DNA from: Sarocladium kiliense | Lineage: Eukaryota; Ascomycota; Sordariomycetes; Hypocreales; Sarocladiaceae | Direction of reading: 5' to 3' | Length of the DNA stretch: 64,000 nt | Assembly (NCBI GenBank): GCA_030734395.1 | Contig: JAUZTG010000041.1 | Location: 1,612,001 to 1,676,000, forward strand | In this document: positions 11,992-23,861 of the stretch, piece by piece | Position numbering within the stretch: position 1 is the stretch's first letter | Layout: each line of letters opens with the position of its first letter | Made by a program: the position numbers and the translations under genes | The notes under the pieces: model-generated | The model's input: the letters and a program-made list of their open reading frames with translations, nothing else | The model's database searches: none | What the model was told of the DNA's origin: nothing

Positions 11992-14901
11992 ATGGGTAGC
12001 CTAGCCAACACAGACTTCAGACAACATCTGGTCTTTCCAGGAACTCCTCCAGAACTGGTGAGCCCCAGTGCTTCATCATACGCCTCCATATCAGCACCAT
12101 CTGAAGCGCAGACCGTGGGCTCGGGCGCCTCCACTTCGCCGACCATGTCAATCCACGACAAAGCCCCGGCGGCGGAGCTTTCGCCTGCGATGAAGAGGGA
12201 GGATTCAGCCCATAGTCGACCAGATTCCTCTTCAGCATCGGCAGCGCCTCGCCAACAGTTGCCTTCCCTTAGCAGTCTCTTTGGCCCCCCTCCAGGCCGG
12301 CCACTGAATTCTCCAGTTTCGGACCGTCCTGGCGCCTTCCCAACATCATCACCGCTTGATAGGCCAAGGATAACAACCGCAGACCGTACTGCTTCTGGAT
12401 CGTACTTCACTCAAGGACTCCCGGCATCGATGTCGCAACCGCGGAGTACACTGGACACTAAACTTGACTCTGCAGATAGGCCCTCTTTGCATCCATTGAA
12501 ACGGACCTTCTCAGGGTCAAGTTCCCCTGGATATCGTGATCTGGGCAGTGCTCGGTCAGATCCTCGAGTAGAGGCAGAAGGCTCAAGCAAGTGGTCCATG
12601 CATCATGATGCAAGCCGGCAGGAGTACACCTTCGGTTCGAGAGAGCACCATTTTCGACCATCTCAGGAGCAGTTCCGTCTTCATTTCCCTGGATCCAAGG
12701 ATACACAGATGGCCGGGTATGGAGACCAAAGGCCAGGTCACGCTAACCAACCGCCAACGCCAACCAGTACTATCAACTCAGAGGGCATGTCGAAGGATGG
12801 CCTTGGCCCGAAGATCTGGACGGGCAGTCATTTCCTGCCTCGGTTCGTTCGTGCTGCCGACGTACCAGGAGAAGGTCTCTGCTACTTTTATGATGATGGA
12901 AGCCACTGCAAGACGGTCATCGATGGCGAGGCTGTGAACGCACATTGGGGTGTTACCAAGGCTGGCAAACCCCGGAAACGGTTGGCGATTGCCTGCATGA
13001 CATGCCGAGAGAAGAAGATTAAGTGTGATCCTGATTACCCACGCTGTGTTCAGTGTGAGAAGTTTGGCCGTATCTGCAAATTCAAGAATGCGTAAGCAAG
13101 TTCGATCCTCGGATAAGATGCTCAGATCACTTACAATCATCCCAGGCCACGAGGAGGACACAATGGATCGCCCACGACACCTCCCGCTGAGCTTGATGAC
13201 CTGCGCAAGTTGGGGGGTCAGATTCGAAATGGCGACTACCGACTTGCCGACAGTGAATCCGGTTCACCCGTCTCCCCTAGAACAGCTTTGCCAAACGGAT
13301 CTCCGGACGAGGGTAGCCACAAGCGTCTAAAGCTCGAAGGAAGCCGCTATCAAACTGCAGGAGACTCGTACGGGTCTGCTTCGCAACCTCTGGACCACTC
13401 CAAGGCTGAATTTCCCGTGCATCACAGGCCCAGGGAGTTGCCACGGATACCTGATAACGTCCTGAACAGAGCTTGGCAGACGGATCCCTACGTTTCCGAC
13501 CCGCAATCTATCATCGCCGTGGTATCGCACTTTTTCGCACAAATTGACAACACGATGATCCTCCGATTCTTGCCACAAGATGCAACTATGGCATGGGTGT
13601 CGACTTCGGCCCACCGGAAGACTCCCGAGGACTTGATGCTCTTGTATAGTATGCTGGCCGTCGGCGTGGCTCTCTCGGATGGACCCCGGCACATTGCTTT
13701 TGAGTACGCGCAGGTTGCTCATTATGCGCAAAAGACGCTGCAACTGGACTGTCTTCAGCTTGTTCAGAGCAGAATCATCCTCTCCTTGTACTATGTCTCG
13801 ACATACCGTCTGCGGGACGCTACGGATCTGATGGCCGCCGCCGCTGCAGCTGGAGCTTCACTGCAGCTTCATCTTGAGATTGACGATTCTGTTGAAGCGA
13901 AGCGACCTACTTTTCCGCTCAACATGACCAGGGCGGGTTTTGCAGAATCAAGACGCAGGACTATGTGGTCATTATTTATGCTGGAGAGGCTTTCGGGCAT
14001 GTTTCCACAACAGCCTGCCATCATCAATGCAGAGGATATTTGCATCCGCTTGCCAGCAGAATCCCGGAGTTTCGAAAAGCAATTAGACGACACAGCCCCA
14101 TTGTTCGACCCCTTCGAGTCTGCTACTCGGTCGCTGGACTCCACAGGATGCTTGATTGAGATGGTTCATCTTTGGTCGAGTTGTCAAGCTGCAATTTTCA
14201 GACAGATCAGAAGATCAGTCTGGACAGAGCCCGAGCTGAATAGGTTGCGCGGTCTTTCTGATCGCCTGGAGAAATGGCGCAGTTTACTTCCCGAACCTCT
14301 GACATTCGGTCCCAAGAACCTTGAAGGTGCCATTCTCGCCGGCAAGGCCGGGGCGTTCTTGTCAATGCACCTCCTTTATCGACATGCCATCATTGCCTTG
14401 TCCCGCTATGGCGGAAATCCCAACCAGATGTCTCGACATGAGCGGATGGTCGCCGTATATAGATGTCGGGACAATGCCAAAATCATCCTCGACATTCTGC
14501 AGGCCATGGGCCACGCACATCGGGGAGTTCCTTCATTCTGGAACCCGATGCCTCCGACGACCGCATTCCTCGTCAGCGAAGCAGTCGACATTCTCAGCTG
14601 CGGAGGCTCACTGGCAAGTCTTGAAAGCGTTATCAAGGCCATCGACTTTGCAAGGCCCGCTATGGAGGCTCTTGGCACAGTTTGGGAGAATCAGCGTGCG
14701 GCACTGTCCATCATCGACGATCGCTTGGCCAAGCTTCGCCGTATCAAGGACCGCGGTTCTGAACCTCCAAGTGCTGGAGCAGGCTACCGCATCATTCGGT
14801 CTTCACCAGGTCCAAGCTGCAACGGAGTTGTCTGGCAGCTAGAAGACGGACCTCGAACCCCTTCGAGGGAACTTGACATTTTGTTTCACACACAACACTG
14901 A
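11992..14901 (+). CDS. Zn(II)2Cys6 transcription factor, RosA/NosA/Pro1-like
   Basis: Exons 11992-13091 and 13146-14901 (54 bp intron, GTAAGC...CCCAG) code for 951 residues. Residues 1-330 are rich in Ser/Pro and probably disordered. A conserved block with W-x-G-x-H-F-L-P-R-F precedes the zinc cluster, whose six cysteines follow CX2CX6CX6CX2CX6C (ACMTCREKKIKC then CVQCEKFGRIC). The intron falls straight after the cluster, and splicing restores KFKNAPRGGHNG. Exon 2 carries a fungal-specific regulatory domain, including the S-R-R-R-T-M-W-S-L-F block. The cluster and its flank resemble the Aspergillus RosA/NosA and Sordaria Pro1 family, regulators of sexual fruiting-body development (from memory). 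The protein is longer than the roughly 700 residues I recall for those, so orthology is less sure than the family. The start was chosen as the first ATG in frame; the long empty upstream region suits a tightly controlled developmental gene. Confidence 0.8.
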
Positions 14902-15436
14902 TGTGTTGTTCCTTGTACTATACTTCTGGCGAAGGCCTGACCTGTAAGAGAGTTGGCCTCATGAGTAAGGAGTTTGGCGTTTGATTACCTGGGTTTGGCA
15001 GTCTTTGCAAAAAGCAATCATCACTGGCGGCACACGTAGGCCCGGTGTTTCGGGGAGCGCATCAGATATCGTATGGATAATGAACAAATGAATTGACAGA
15101 AACTTTTCATGACCGAGCAAAGCCATGTTCAGTGCAGTTGTTAGGTATTGGGGCCGCTTCGGTGTAGAACGAAGCCATGTTCGGGTTCTGGCCACCAGAA
15201 AGGCGGGGGGACCTTACTCTCAAGATCGATGGGAAGGAGCTGTGCGGGCACTGGGCAGGGAAGGAGTTATCGTGAAGAAAATTACGCTAATCCGAAAGTA
15301 GACAAGCCTGCCAGCAGAGGACAAGCTCTCAAGGCAGGTCCCAAACCGTAGTTTTCCCGACTTCAACACCAGCATCGTCATCCGCAGGCATGACTTGAGA
15401 ACGTGTCTGGCGGCATGGATCTAAGCTCTTCAGGCT
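14902..15436. other. Intergenic: regulator 3' end to WDR83-like promoter
   Basis: 535 bases between two genes on the same strand. No coding potential or RNA gene recognised. It should hold the 3' UTR of the regulator and the promoter of the WD40 gene. Confidence 0.5.
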
Positions 15437-16563
15437 ATGGCTTTTCCTGATTCTCCAGCTGCGCACCTGCTCGGATCCAATGGTAAATACTCGTGTCAAG
15501 CCCAAGAACGGATCAAATTGAGCTAATCATATGAGCAGGACCCGTTCATGCTGTCACTTATTCTTCTTCCCCTGGCACTTATATCCTGACAGGGTCCTCT
15601 GATCGGACTATTCGGCTATATAACCCATTTCCAAGTACATCTGTACCGGAGATCCGACCGAAGCAAAAGCCTGCGATACCTGAAGGTCGTCTCATCCAGT
15701 CGTACTCGGCTCATGGGTACGAGGTGCTCAGCCTTGCGGTCGCACAGGATAACGAGCGTTTCGTGTCGGCTGGTGGAGATAGATCTGTGTTTCTCTGGGA
15801 TGTTGCCACGGCTGTGACCACCAGGCGTTTTGGTGGCAATCAGCATGGTCACACATCACGGGTGAACTGTGTCAGTTTCGCCGGCGATGGGGAGAGTCTC
15901 GTCGTGAGTGGAGGATTTGACACAACTGTTCGTCTCTGGGACGTAAAGAGCGGAAGCTTCAAACCAATCCAGGTTTTGGATGAGGCACGTGATGCAATCA
16001 CATGTGTGGCGGTAAGAGGTCCAGAAGTGGTCACAGGCAGCGTCGACGGACGGGTTAGGACATACGATGTCCGGATGGGTCAATGCACCACTGATGTGTT
16101 TGGCACGAGCGTGACGAGCATTGCCCTTACAAGGGATGGGCAGGCAATGCTAGTCGGGACCCTTGACAGCAAGCTTAGACTCATGGATCGCCAGAATGGA
16201 GCATGTCTGAGGGCCTATTCTGACCCAAATTGGAAGAATGAAGGCCTTCGTCTGCAGTCAATGCTCGGCGGAAAGGAGAAATACGTACTCGTCGGCGACG
16301 AGATGGCTGGCAGCGAGGCCAGTGCAGCAGGCGAAGGCCGCCTCTGGGCTTGGGATACATTAACGGGAAAGGTTGCAGCCAAGATCAGCATTCCCTGGGG
16401 ACCACCCGGCCACGAGCAAAAGAAGAAAATTATTGGAAGAGATGGCCAACCAAAAGCTCGGGCAAATGTTATCAGTTGCATGGCTTGGCGCGAAGAAGGC
16501 TGGGGTGACCAATTTTGCGTGGGTGGTACATCAGGCGTGGTGACGGTGTTCGGATCCCTTTGA
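15437..16563 (+). CDS. WD40-repeat protein, WDR83/MORG1-like
   Basis: Exons 15437-15482 and 15539-16563 (56 bp intron, donor GTAAAT, acceptor AGCAG) give 356 residues. The protein is almost entirely WD40 propeller: repeats ending in SDRTIRLYNP, GDRSVFLWDV, FDTTVRLWDV and VDGRVRTYDV are clear, followed by more degenerate blades, closing with GGTSGVVTVFGSL. Size and repeat spacing fit WDR83 (MORG1), known in animals as a MAPK scaffold and a component of spliceosomal C complexes; the function in fungi is less well defined. The first exon gives only 15 codons plus one base, but it restores the N-terminal blade (AVTYSSSPG then the TGSSDRT repeat), which supports this start at 15437. It runs tail-to-tail toward the mannosyltransferase, leaving 223 bp. 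Confidence 0.8.
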
Positions 16564-16786
16564 TAGCCCACATCTGGTGATACGAGGTGCCAGACCCTCA
16601 TGCTCGAAAGGATTTGTCTTGGTAATGGTCGTATATGCACTTCTCAATGTCTCTTCGGAGTACCCTCCGCCTGAACACCTAAGTTTCCCAAAAACATGCT
16701 CCGCACAGCCGTAAATCTGCAATACCCACATGACAGTTGTTATACATTCCTCAAAATTGCTACCCCGAGCCTACCAAAGCTTTGCT

Positions 16787-18151
16787 TCAACCCATCCCAA
16801 CATATTTGAACCAGTTGGGTCGGCAGTCGTCCTGGTGCAGCCACTTCTCACCGTCAGTGAGGCGACCAGGTGTGCAGCCAGAACATTTTGGCGAGTTCGG
16901 GCACTGGAAGAAGGGAGTATGCTGGTATCCGATGTCACGGAACCTAATCGAAAGTTAATTATGCGGTGACAGGGCACCCAAGCACCAGGACGTCAACTTA
17001 CCAATGGATCTTTCTACGGTCCTCAAACAGACCAAGTGCAATACTGTGGACAGGAGCGTCTCCCCACCTCTCGTAGAAGAAGCCACCAGCACGATCAAGG
17101 TGCGCAAAATACTCTTCGTACTGAGGACTGCGCCAGAAGTCAAGCTTCGCAATCTCGAAGTTGCTCCAGAAGTGGCAGGTCGAATAGCCTTGTGCTTTCA
17201 GGTTGTGTTTTGGACGGGCGATGTCGTCGGTCAGCCATTTGATAGCACTCTCTTCATGCAGGTAATCGGGGTGCTCGGCAAGGAACTTGACCGTTTCAGG
17301 CCATAACGTTGGCAAAGTCTTCGGGTCATCGTAGAGATTGATAGTGAAGCCGTATGTCTTGTCGTTGTCGTGCATGTAGCGGAACACGTCGTAGTCAATG
17401 TCACAGAAGAAGTGAACGTCCGGCTCGACACGCCAATAGTACTCCATGTTCTCGAGAGCAGGGTGCTTATAGAACATGCCACTGTTCCAGCGACACATGC
17501 GGTGGTACGAGGACGTGTTGCCATATTGAACGCCGCTCTCCTTCAGAACCTTCGCTGATTCCTCGTATATTTGGTCGTCGATCCAGTTCGGCATTGCCCA
17601 GTGATCTTCGGGGATTTGCTCTGCTCAAATCGTCAACATCAGCCCCGTGTGGGTGTATTAAGAATGACCCAGCTTACCATATCGACACTTCGCTTTCGTA
17701 GCAGCACTCGTCTTTTTCTTGAACTCTTCTGAGAAAGGCTCATCATTGAAAAAGGTCCATGGATAGTTGAATTTGCGGTTCCAAGTCCGTTCCAAATCGA
17801 CCATCGACCGTACCATGGCGTCCGCCTCATCGTTCCGCACCAGAGCCAGGATGGTCGCATTGATTCGTTCTGTGTGTTCTGCATTGACTGTGTAATTGTC
17901 TGATGTTCGAGCGAGCTTCCCTTCTGGTTCTCCGGTAACTACGCGCGTGTTAGCCTTTCCCCAAGCCCGTGGGTTGAAGAGATCTTCGGGAGCTGCGTAC
18001 GATCCAGGTTCGGATCTCGGTCAAAGTTGACATTCTTGCCCTCAGGCCCGCTGATGCTGGGGGCTGAGCTGAAGAACATCTGCCATAGAAATATGCACCA
18101 CAGCACGACCGCCACCAACAGCAACCCACGAACGGGCTTCGCGAGCGCCAT
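16787..18151 (-). CDS. Alpha-1,2-mannosyltransferase, KTR/KRE2 family (GT15)
   Basis: Exons, in order of translation: 18151-18001, 17938-17678, 17620-17002, 16943-16787, with introns of 62, 57 and 58 bp; 395 residues. The first intron has its branch site GCTAAC ten bases before the TAG acceptor, and reading across the junctions is continuous. A type II membrane anchor (residues about 8-26, VRGLLLVAVVLWCIFLWQMF) is followed by a short stem and the GT15 catalytic domain with NATILALVRN, YPWTFFNDEPF, YWRVEPDVHFFCDIDYD (the conserved acceptor/nucleophile region) and CHFWSNFEIA; the C-terminus carries the Cys-rich CPNSPKCSGC block. These Golgi enzymes extend O- and N-linked mannan on secreted proteins using GDP-mannose. 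It shares its upstream region head-to-head with the GCP5-like gene. Which KTR paralogue it is cannot be said. Confidence 0.93.
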
Positions 18152-18776
18152 GGTGAGCAGCTGGGAGCAGCGTGGTAGTAGTGGCAGGCAGCAAGGGTCC
18201 TTAGCGGCTGTTCATAAGAGCCTGACGATCTGCGATGAGGTACGACCTTGATTCAATAAGTCGGTACCTGACGCCTGATGTTCCTCTGACGGCTGTCGCG
18301 AGCGGGGGGAGAGCGAGCGCTTTATCGGAAGGGTATCGTGTCGTTCGGCGATTGTCTCGACTCCAGGATTCGTTGGGAGGGAGAGAAAGGGGTTCGTTTC
18401 GCAAATAGGCACAGTGCGGCGCGAAGTCCCAGAATCGACCTCCGGCTCGCGATAAAGCCCGTGGCAACAGTAGATCTGTCGGATGCTCGAGGCGGTCAAG
18501 ACCCTAGATGGGCGTCATTGATTGGGCTTCTTCCGTTGACATGACCTTGTGTTTCGATGCTTGCTGCCGACTCCGTCTCTATAACTTTCCATTGGTTGAT
18601 GGTGGGGCATCGGACGCGACCTTACGCGCTATCACGGTAAAGGCTGCAAGGTACCGATACAGCCAAGTTACAGTGGAGAGATACATCGCGATCACCTGCC
18701 ATCCTCGCTCAACTTCAACCTCACGAAAGCTGGCCAACAATACCGAATCAGTGAGGATGCCCAACGTAGGGTCGAC
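18152..18776. promoter_or_regulatory. Shared divergent promoter region, KTR gene / GCP5-like gene
   Basis: 625 bases between two start codons pointing away from each other. No coding frame with recognisable content and no RNA gene. Regulatory function is inferred from the arrangement only. Confidence 0.5.
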
Positions 18777-21352
18777 ATGGCTTTCGCAGCAAGCATAGGG
18801 CCGTTGGTAGAAGAGCTGGTCTCTTCGCTCTTACATCCAGCTGCGCAGGTACGCGTGTCCTACCCTTGCTCACCATGGTATCTGGTTGCTAATAAGCTGC
18901 TTTCCAGAACCAAGGCGCAACATTCAAAGGTCGTCGCGACAGTGTTGTGCAGTCTCTAAAATCCCACACGTTCTTGCGCACGAATCAGTTTGAAGTACAA
19001 CACAGCTTTGATGGCTTAGAGGAGCGTCTGCGCATCAACAACCGTGATGGCCTTGCCGATGCCCTTCGTCACCGCCTTGATGCCCTTGAGCAAGTACCTT
19101 CGAACTTGCATCCAGAGATCCTGTCACTTTTGCTACAGTTATCTGATCAGCCCACTTTCAAGTCCAGGTTGAGTGATCTGGATGCTTTGCACGAGTCGGA
19201 AGCGGATCCTGGACAGAGTTTAACCTGGAAGGACATTGCGACAGAAGATGGCTGGAACGATGATCCAACGTTGTGGCAACGGGTTCAGTACAGTGATAGC
19301 TCAGAAGATGAGGAGGAGGAAACGGAGCACTCGATCGCTTCCGACTCGACAGCCCTGACCGGAGAGGAAGGGCCCTCGCGCAATGTCCAAGACTTCATCC
19401 TGCAGTCCCCGGATGTCACGATCCTCGACTCCATTCGACAATCACAGGAATGGCGTCAACGCGGAACCAATGGTGCCCGTAAAGTCCCCGTGCCTGAGAT
19501 ACAAGTTCTTCGCGAGGTCTTGTTCATGCTTCAAGGCCTGCCAACAACTCTTTTTGATGACGAAGCCCTGCCGCGACCAAGTTTCCAGACGGCCGGTCTC
19601 GCTTGGCACACGCATCGCGCAATCATCGGGGCATTCGCCGAGTATGGACGCCAGCTCTCTCTTGTTCGAGGGTTCGCTAGACAGTCATCTGAGGCGCCGC
19701 ATTTACAAGTCTTCCAGGACTGCGTTACAACCCACCTCCGAGACCTCGACAGCGCCATTGCTCAAGCGCAGACACGTCTTGCTGCTCCGGATGGTAATGT
19801 TACGGTCAGCCTTATTGCTACCAAGAACAAACTCTCAGGTCACCTTGAGCCTTTGAGCGCACTATCAGCCATTCTCGTCAAGCTGCTAGATGCACCGAAC
19901 GCCAGCACATTCCAGTACCTTGAGGTCTTATACCAAGAGGTGTGTATGGCTCAGCTGAGCGGAAAGCTTCACATCTACATCTTCCTAGCCAAAATCTTTC
20001 TCGAGTGTTTCAGAGTATATCTCAGACCAATCAGGCTCTGGATGGATGAAGGTCGCCTCATCCAGGGTGACGAGATATTCTTCGTCACGGAGCTGGATAA
20101 AGACGTGCCTTTGGGCCAGATCTGGCACTCCAGATTCCTGCTCCGGCATTCCACCAATGGAAAACTTCACGCGCCAGCTTTCTTGCGGCCAGCTGCGGGC
20201 AAGATATTTAACGCTGGCAAGAACATTGTTGTTCTGCGGCATTTAGGCATGTATACTGCTACGCCTAGCCATGCAGAACCATCCCTTGATTTCGACTCTA
20301 TCTGCTCATCTGATTTACAGCTAAGCCCTTTTGCGGAGCTCTTTGGGAGTGCATTCGACGAGTGGATCCAAAGCAAGTATGGCACGACCTCTTCCACACT
20401 CAAGGACGCTCTGTTCAGCAAATGTAAGCTTGCGTCCACATTGGATGACCTCCAGCGTGTGTACCTCGGCAATGACGGCTCCGCTGCGAGCCCATTCCAC
20501 GAGGCTATATTCGACAAGCTGGACAGTGGCACACGGGACTGGCATAATACCTACGTCCTAACGGCCTCAGCACACGGAGCTTTTGGTTCTTTGGTCAATA
20601 CAGACCGCCTGAAGATCGAGGTCGAAGCCTCAGGGCAAGCACAGTCTATCGAATCGGCTCAGCTGACTGTCAAGACTGTGCTGCCGACAATTAAGGCCCA
20701 TTATCGTCTTGCATGGCCTTCCCAGATCATCATCTCCGAAAACAGCATGGCGCATTACCAATCACTCCTCACACTCTTCCTACAACTCAGTCGTGCCACA
20801 TCTACATTACGGAAGCTCAAACTGCCTCAATCTGCTGCAGCCATGCCCGAATGGACAGAACAAGCTGCATACTACGCCGCACGAAACAGTCTCTTGTGGT
20901 TCTGCTCAACATTGCATACATATCTCGCGACGCTCGTCCTCGAACCCAACCGGCTAAAACTACGCGAGGACTTGGAAAAGGCGCCCAATGTTGATGCAAT
21001 GATCCATCTTCACGAGACATTTGCAAAGCAATGCGTGGACGAATCCTGCCTGGGAAGTCGACTGGTCCCAATCCGAGAGTGTATGCTCGACATCTTTGAT
21101 CTGGCACTCAAACTTGAGAGAGCTAGAGAACTGAAGCAGACGGGGCGTGAGATGGGATTGGAGCCATCGTCGAGAACGGAGAAGTCATACACAGCTGTCT
21201 TGGGACAGATCAAAGCTGACTTCGATCGGCACTTGAGATTCATGTGTGAGGGACTACGGAGCGTAGCTAGGGCATCGAGTGACAACCGTTCAGCCAAATA
21301 TGATATACTGGCAGAAATGCTGCGCTCGGGCAGCCAGGATGAGAGACGATAG
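18777..21352 (+). CDS. Gamma-tubulin complex component, GCP5-like (Spc97/Spc98 family)
   Basis: Exons 18777-18848 and 18908-21352 (59 bp intron) give 838 residues. Exon 1 encodes 24 residues ending PAAQ, and exon 2 resumes with NQGATFKGRRD in frame. An N-terminal region with TWKDIATEDGWNDDPTLWQ followed by an acidic run (SSEDEEEE) resembles the GCP5/Mod21 N-terminus; the two GRIP segments follow (VLREVLFMLQGLP at about 200 and TVLPTIKAHYRLAWPSQIIIS near 570, the latter being the GRIP2-type core). GCPs assemble the gamma-tubulin ring complex that nucleates microtubules at spindle pole bodies. Fungal GCP4-6 are poorly conserved, so GCP5 rather than GCP4/6 is an inference; membership of the Spc97/98 family is firm. 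Confidence 0.8.
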
Positions 21353-21427
21353 CACGAACAAAAGAATTACAAGATACCCCATAATCTAAGATTTGCCATA
21401 CCGCCCATCTGTCGTCTTGAGTATGTG

Positions 21428-22204
21428 TTATGACCATCCGCTATTGAGTCTGTCCGCGAAGAACTTCATCAACGGAAGAACCTCTTCCCTATCTCTCGGC
21501 ATAGCTACATCCCGCCGCTTCCAATTCACAACCGTAACATCTTGGAACTCTCGCTTCGTCGCTTCAATCTGCTCCGGCTGGAATTGGCAAATCAAGACAC
21601 TGGTCGGGCTCTTCTGACGATTGCTGATCGTCGAGACCATAGATTGCGGTAATGGCCCTCCGATCGAGAGAGCGCCTTTACATCTTCTGGCGCTGTTCTG
21701 GCTTGGCGAGTCCGTAACGTCTGTGACGCGCTCGCCAGCGCCCAATTTGGCGGCGATGCCGAGTGCCAAAGAGCCTCCTTGGCCGAATCCGAAGAACATA
21801 ACATCGCTCCACTCCCAGCCACACTTTTCAATCAGAGTTTCTTTAACGAGTTTGTTCATGACGAGATTGCTCGCCTTTTCAAATCCGGGGTCCTCATCCA
21901 GCTCTCCCGTGGCAGGATCAATGTTGATGTCATCGCCCCAATGGAAATGGCCTTTCCCATCCACTGCCGGCTCAGGGAGCAGGGACGGAGGTAAAGGTGA
22001 TGTTCCGCGGACGGATATAGCTAGAACGCCGGGCAATGAGAGATTGCGTGCGAATGTGTGAAATGGAGCTTCTGAATCGCCCAGACCGTGGAAGAGAATG
22101 AGGATGGAGGTCGTCGCCTCGCGAGGCGAAGGGAAGTGGAGGGCGTGGGGGAGAACGCTGGATAGATGAGAGAAGTCCTCTTCTGTCGGGATTCGAGGAG
22201 GCAT
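21428..22204 (-). CDS. APT/carboxylesterase-fold protein lacking the catalytic triad
   Basis: Single exon, 258 residues from the ATG at 22204 (MPPRIPTEEDF); the frame is open further upstream to another ATG (22363), but that extension looks unlike protein and the shorter start matches the usual N-terminus. It has the acyl-protein thioesterase/phospholipase-carboxylesterase layout: the oxyanion segment ILILFHGLGDS, then the nucleophile elbow, here GFGQGGSLALG. The usual elbow of the family is GFSQGG, so the serine is replaced by glycine. The C-terminal part, where Asp and His are expected, reads VLICQFQPEQ and WKRRDVAMPRDREEVLPLMKFF, with no histidine. I recall related fungal proteins with the same ending, so this may be a family-wide loss. 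Enzymatic activity is doubtful; a binding or regulatory role is possible. It lies tail-to-tail with the GCP5-like gene (75 bp). Confidence 0.75.
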   Translation of the reverse strand: MPPRIPTEEDFSHLSSVLPHALHFPSPREATTSILILFHGLGDSEAPFHTFARNLSLPGVLAISVRGTSPLPPSLLPEPAVDGKGHFHWGDDINIDPATGELDEDPGFEKASNLVMNKLVKETLIEKCGWEWSDVMFFGFGQGGSLALGIAAKLGAGERVTDVTDSPSQNSARRCKGALSIGGPLPQSMVSTISNRQKSPTSVLICQFQPEQIEATKREFQDVTVVNWKRRDVAMPRDREEVLPLMKFFADRLNSGWS

Positions 22205-22649
22205 CTTTAGCACTGCTTTTGAATGTGCTTCAAATTTCTTCTTGCAGCGGTCTGTCGTCGAATAATGTGTTGTTGAGGTAGAGGACGAACCGTTCCGTAA
22301 AGCGGGGCGTCCAAATCCTATCAGACTGTGGTTGTAGCCAAACTCAAGCCAAGTGCCTGACATGCTTTCCACAGTTGCGTTGGTTCCAAAATTTGTGTCA
22401 TCATCGAGACGCGAGCTTAATACTTGTCATTAGTCCTATACTATTTACATCAGAATGGGTCGCCCAGTAGCTCGGTGCGCTTCATGTCTGGTTTCCTTGG
22501 CTCACTTCAGCGAATTCCAATAAGCCATCTCAATATACAATCCCTGACTCCAAACATATGTACCAAATCCGAGGGAAATTTTCTTTTGCATGTTCCCGAA
22601 CTCTCTGACTACAATGAGTCATTGCAAAACGCGGCTGCAGACGATATCA
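22205..22649. other. Intergenic: hydrolase-fold promoter and bHLH 3' UTR
   Basis: 445 bases. It holds the promoter of the hydrolase-fold gene and the 3' UTR of the bHLH gene, both on the minus strand. The in-frame upstream extension of the hydrolase gene (to 22363) falls here. No other feature seen. Confidence 0.45.
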
Positions 22650-23861
22650 TTATGCACTCAGGAGGTCTCGAACAGAAAGTCCCCGCCCATTATTGACTGT
22701 TCCCCTCCTATCACTGTTCAGCATCAGCAACGCTGCGGTGGCTTCATGATCCAGGTCGCTCTGGGGGCCTAAGGCCGGCGAAGTCAGTGTCGAGCCAGCC
22801 CCTGAGGCGTTGCTCGGTGCGTACGCAGCTCCGTTGTGCATTGGCCCAAACGCAGGAGACGTAGCGGCAGATGTGCTGAAGCTGTAGTGTCTGTGGTCAG
22901 TCGACACAGAAGAGTATGAGTGTTGTCTGTGACGAGAGTCTTGAGCAAGTAAGGCTGGAGAGGGCGTTGGCTCCGTCCTGTCCGCGGTTGCTGTGAACGT
23001 TGGCGATGCTGTTTCTGAGTCGCTCATCTCAACATCGGCGGGCTCCTCCCTGAATGTGGGATGAAATTCACTGATAGACGGCAACGTATGCAGCATTGCT
23101 CCTTGCTGGGCTTGGTCATCATGCTGTGCCTTGAGCTTGGCGACGCAGTCCTCCAAATACCGAAGATACTCGATTGAGGCCTTATTAGCAATTAGCATAA
23201 CCTTGTCATCGTGTGATCCTCAAGCGTAACAACGCACCTGGAGAATTGCCAGCTTGTGCATCTCGCCTGTGCACGCAGGAATCATGCTCTTCAGAAGTGC
23301 GAATTCCTCATTCATCTTGCTCCTTCTCCGGCGCTCGATGAGACTATGTGCGGTCTTTCGAGCAATCTTCCGACCAGCGGCACTCGTTGCGCTTGGCTGC
23401 TTCTTCTTCCCTGCATCCTTCGCTGGCGCATTTGATGTCTTTGCGGACTGCGTGGCGCCCTTGCCAGTGGTTTTGGTCGATTTCGCCGGTGTCTTATCAG
23501 CATCGTCTTCGAACGCTGACTTTGGCTTCATCTGAATGATCTTGCGTGACCGAGTTGGAGGCGGAGGCAATGCGAATGTCCCTTCATTCATTTCCTTCGC
23601 TGTAGATGATCGCCGTCTGCTCTTGACTGCCTCTGCTGCTTGCATAGGAAACGGCCCCCGGGGCGATTCGCCCAAGGCGTTGGAGTAGTGTGTGCTTGTT
23701 GTGGACGTCTTGTAATCGGTAGGCGATGTTCGTGAACCATCGTGCAATGCGGGCGGCGGTAGCTCAAATGCCAGATGAAGGGAGTTCAGATGTTGTGAAC
23801 CGTCCTGACCCTTGATGTCGGATGACGAGCCTGGCGTAGGGGGTAGCCCAGGATGGGGCAT
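22650..23861 (-). CDS. bHLH transcription factor
   Basis: Exons 23861-23238 and 23180-22650 (57 bp intron, donor GTGCGT, acceptor AATAAG) give 384 residues. The basic helix-loop-helix spans about residues 167-228: basic part ARKTAHSLIERRRRSKMNE with the H-x3-E-x3-R contacts of E-box (CACGTG-type) binders, then FALLKSMIPACTG and, across the splice junction, HKLAILQASIEYLRYLEDCV. The intron splits the second helix, and splicing restores it exactly. The N-terminus is Ser/Pro-rich with Lys-rich runs; the tail is low complexity and ends with SVRDLLSA. The motif type is common in Aspergillus/Neurospora nuclear regulators, but I cannot name the ortholog. The start at 23861 is the first ATG in frame; the frame stays open upstream to a possible acceptor (TTCTGTAG, ending near 23921), so a further 5' exon cannot be excluded. 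Confidence 0.88.

Noticed and set aside
22205..22363. Upstream extension of the hydrolase-fold protein
   Set aside because: Ser/Thr/Lys-rich, unlike the family; the ATG at 22204 fits better.
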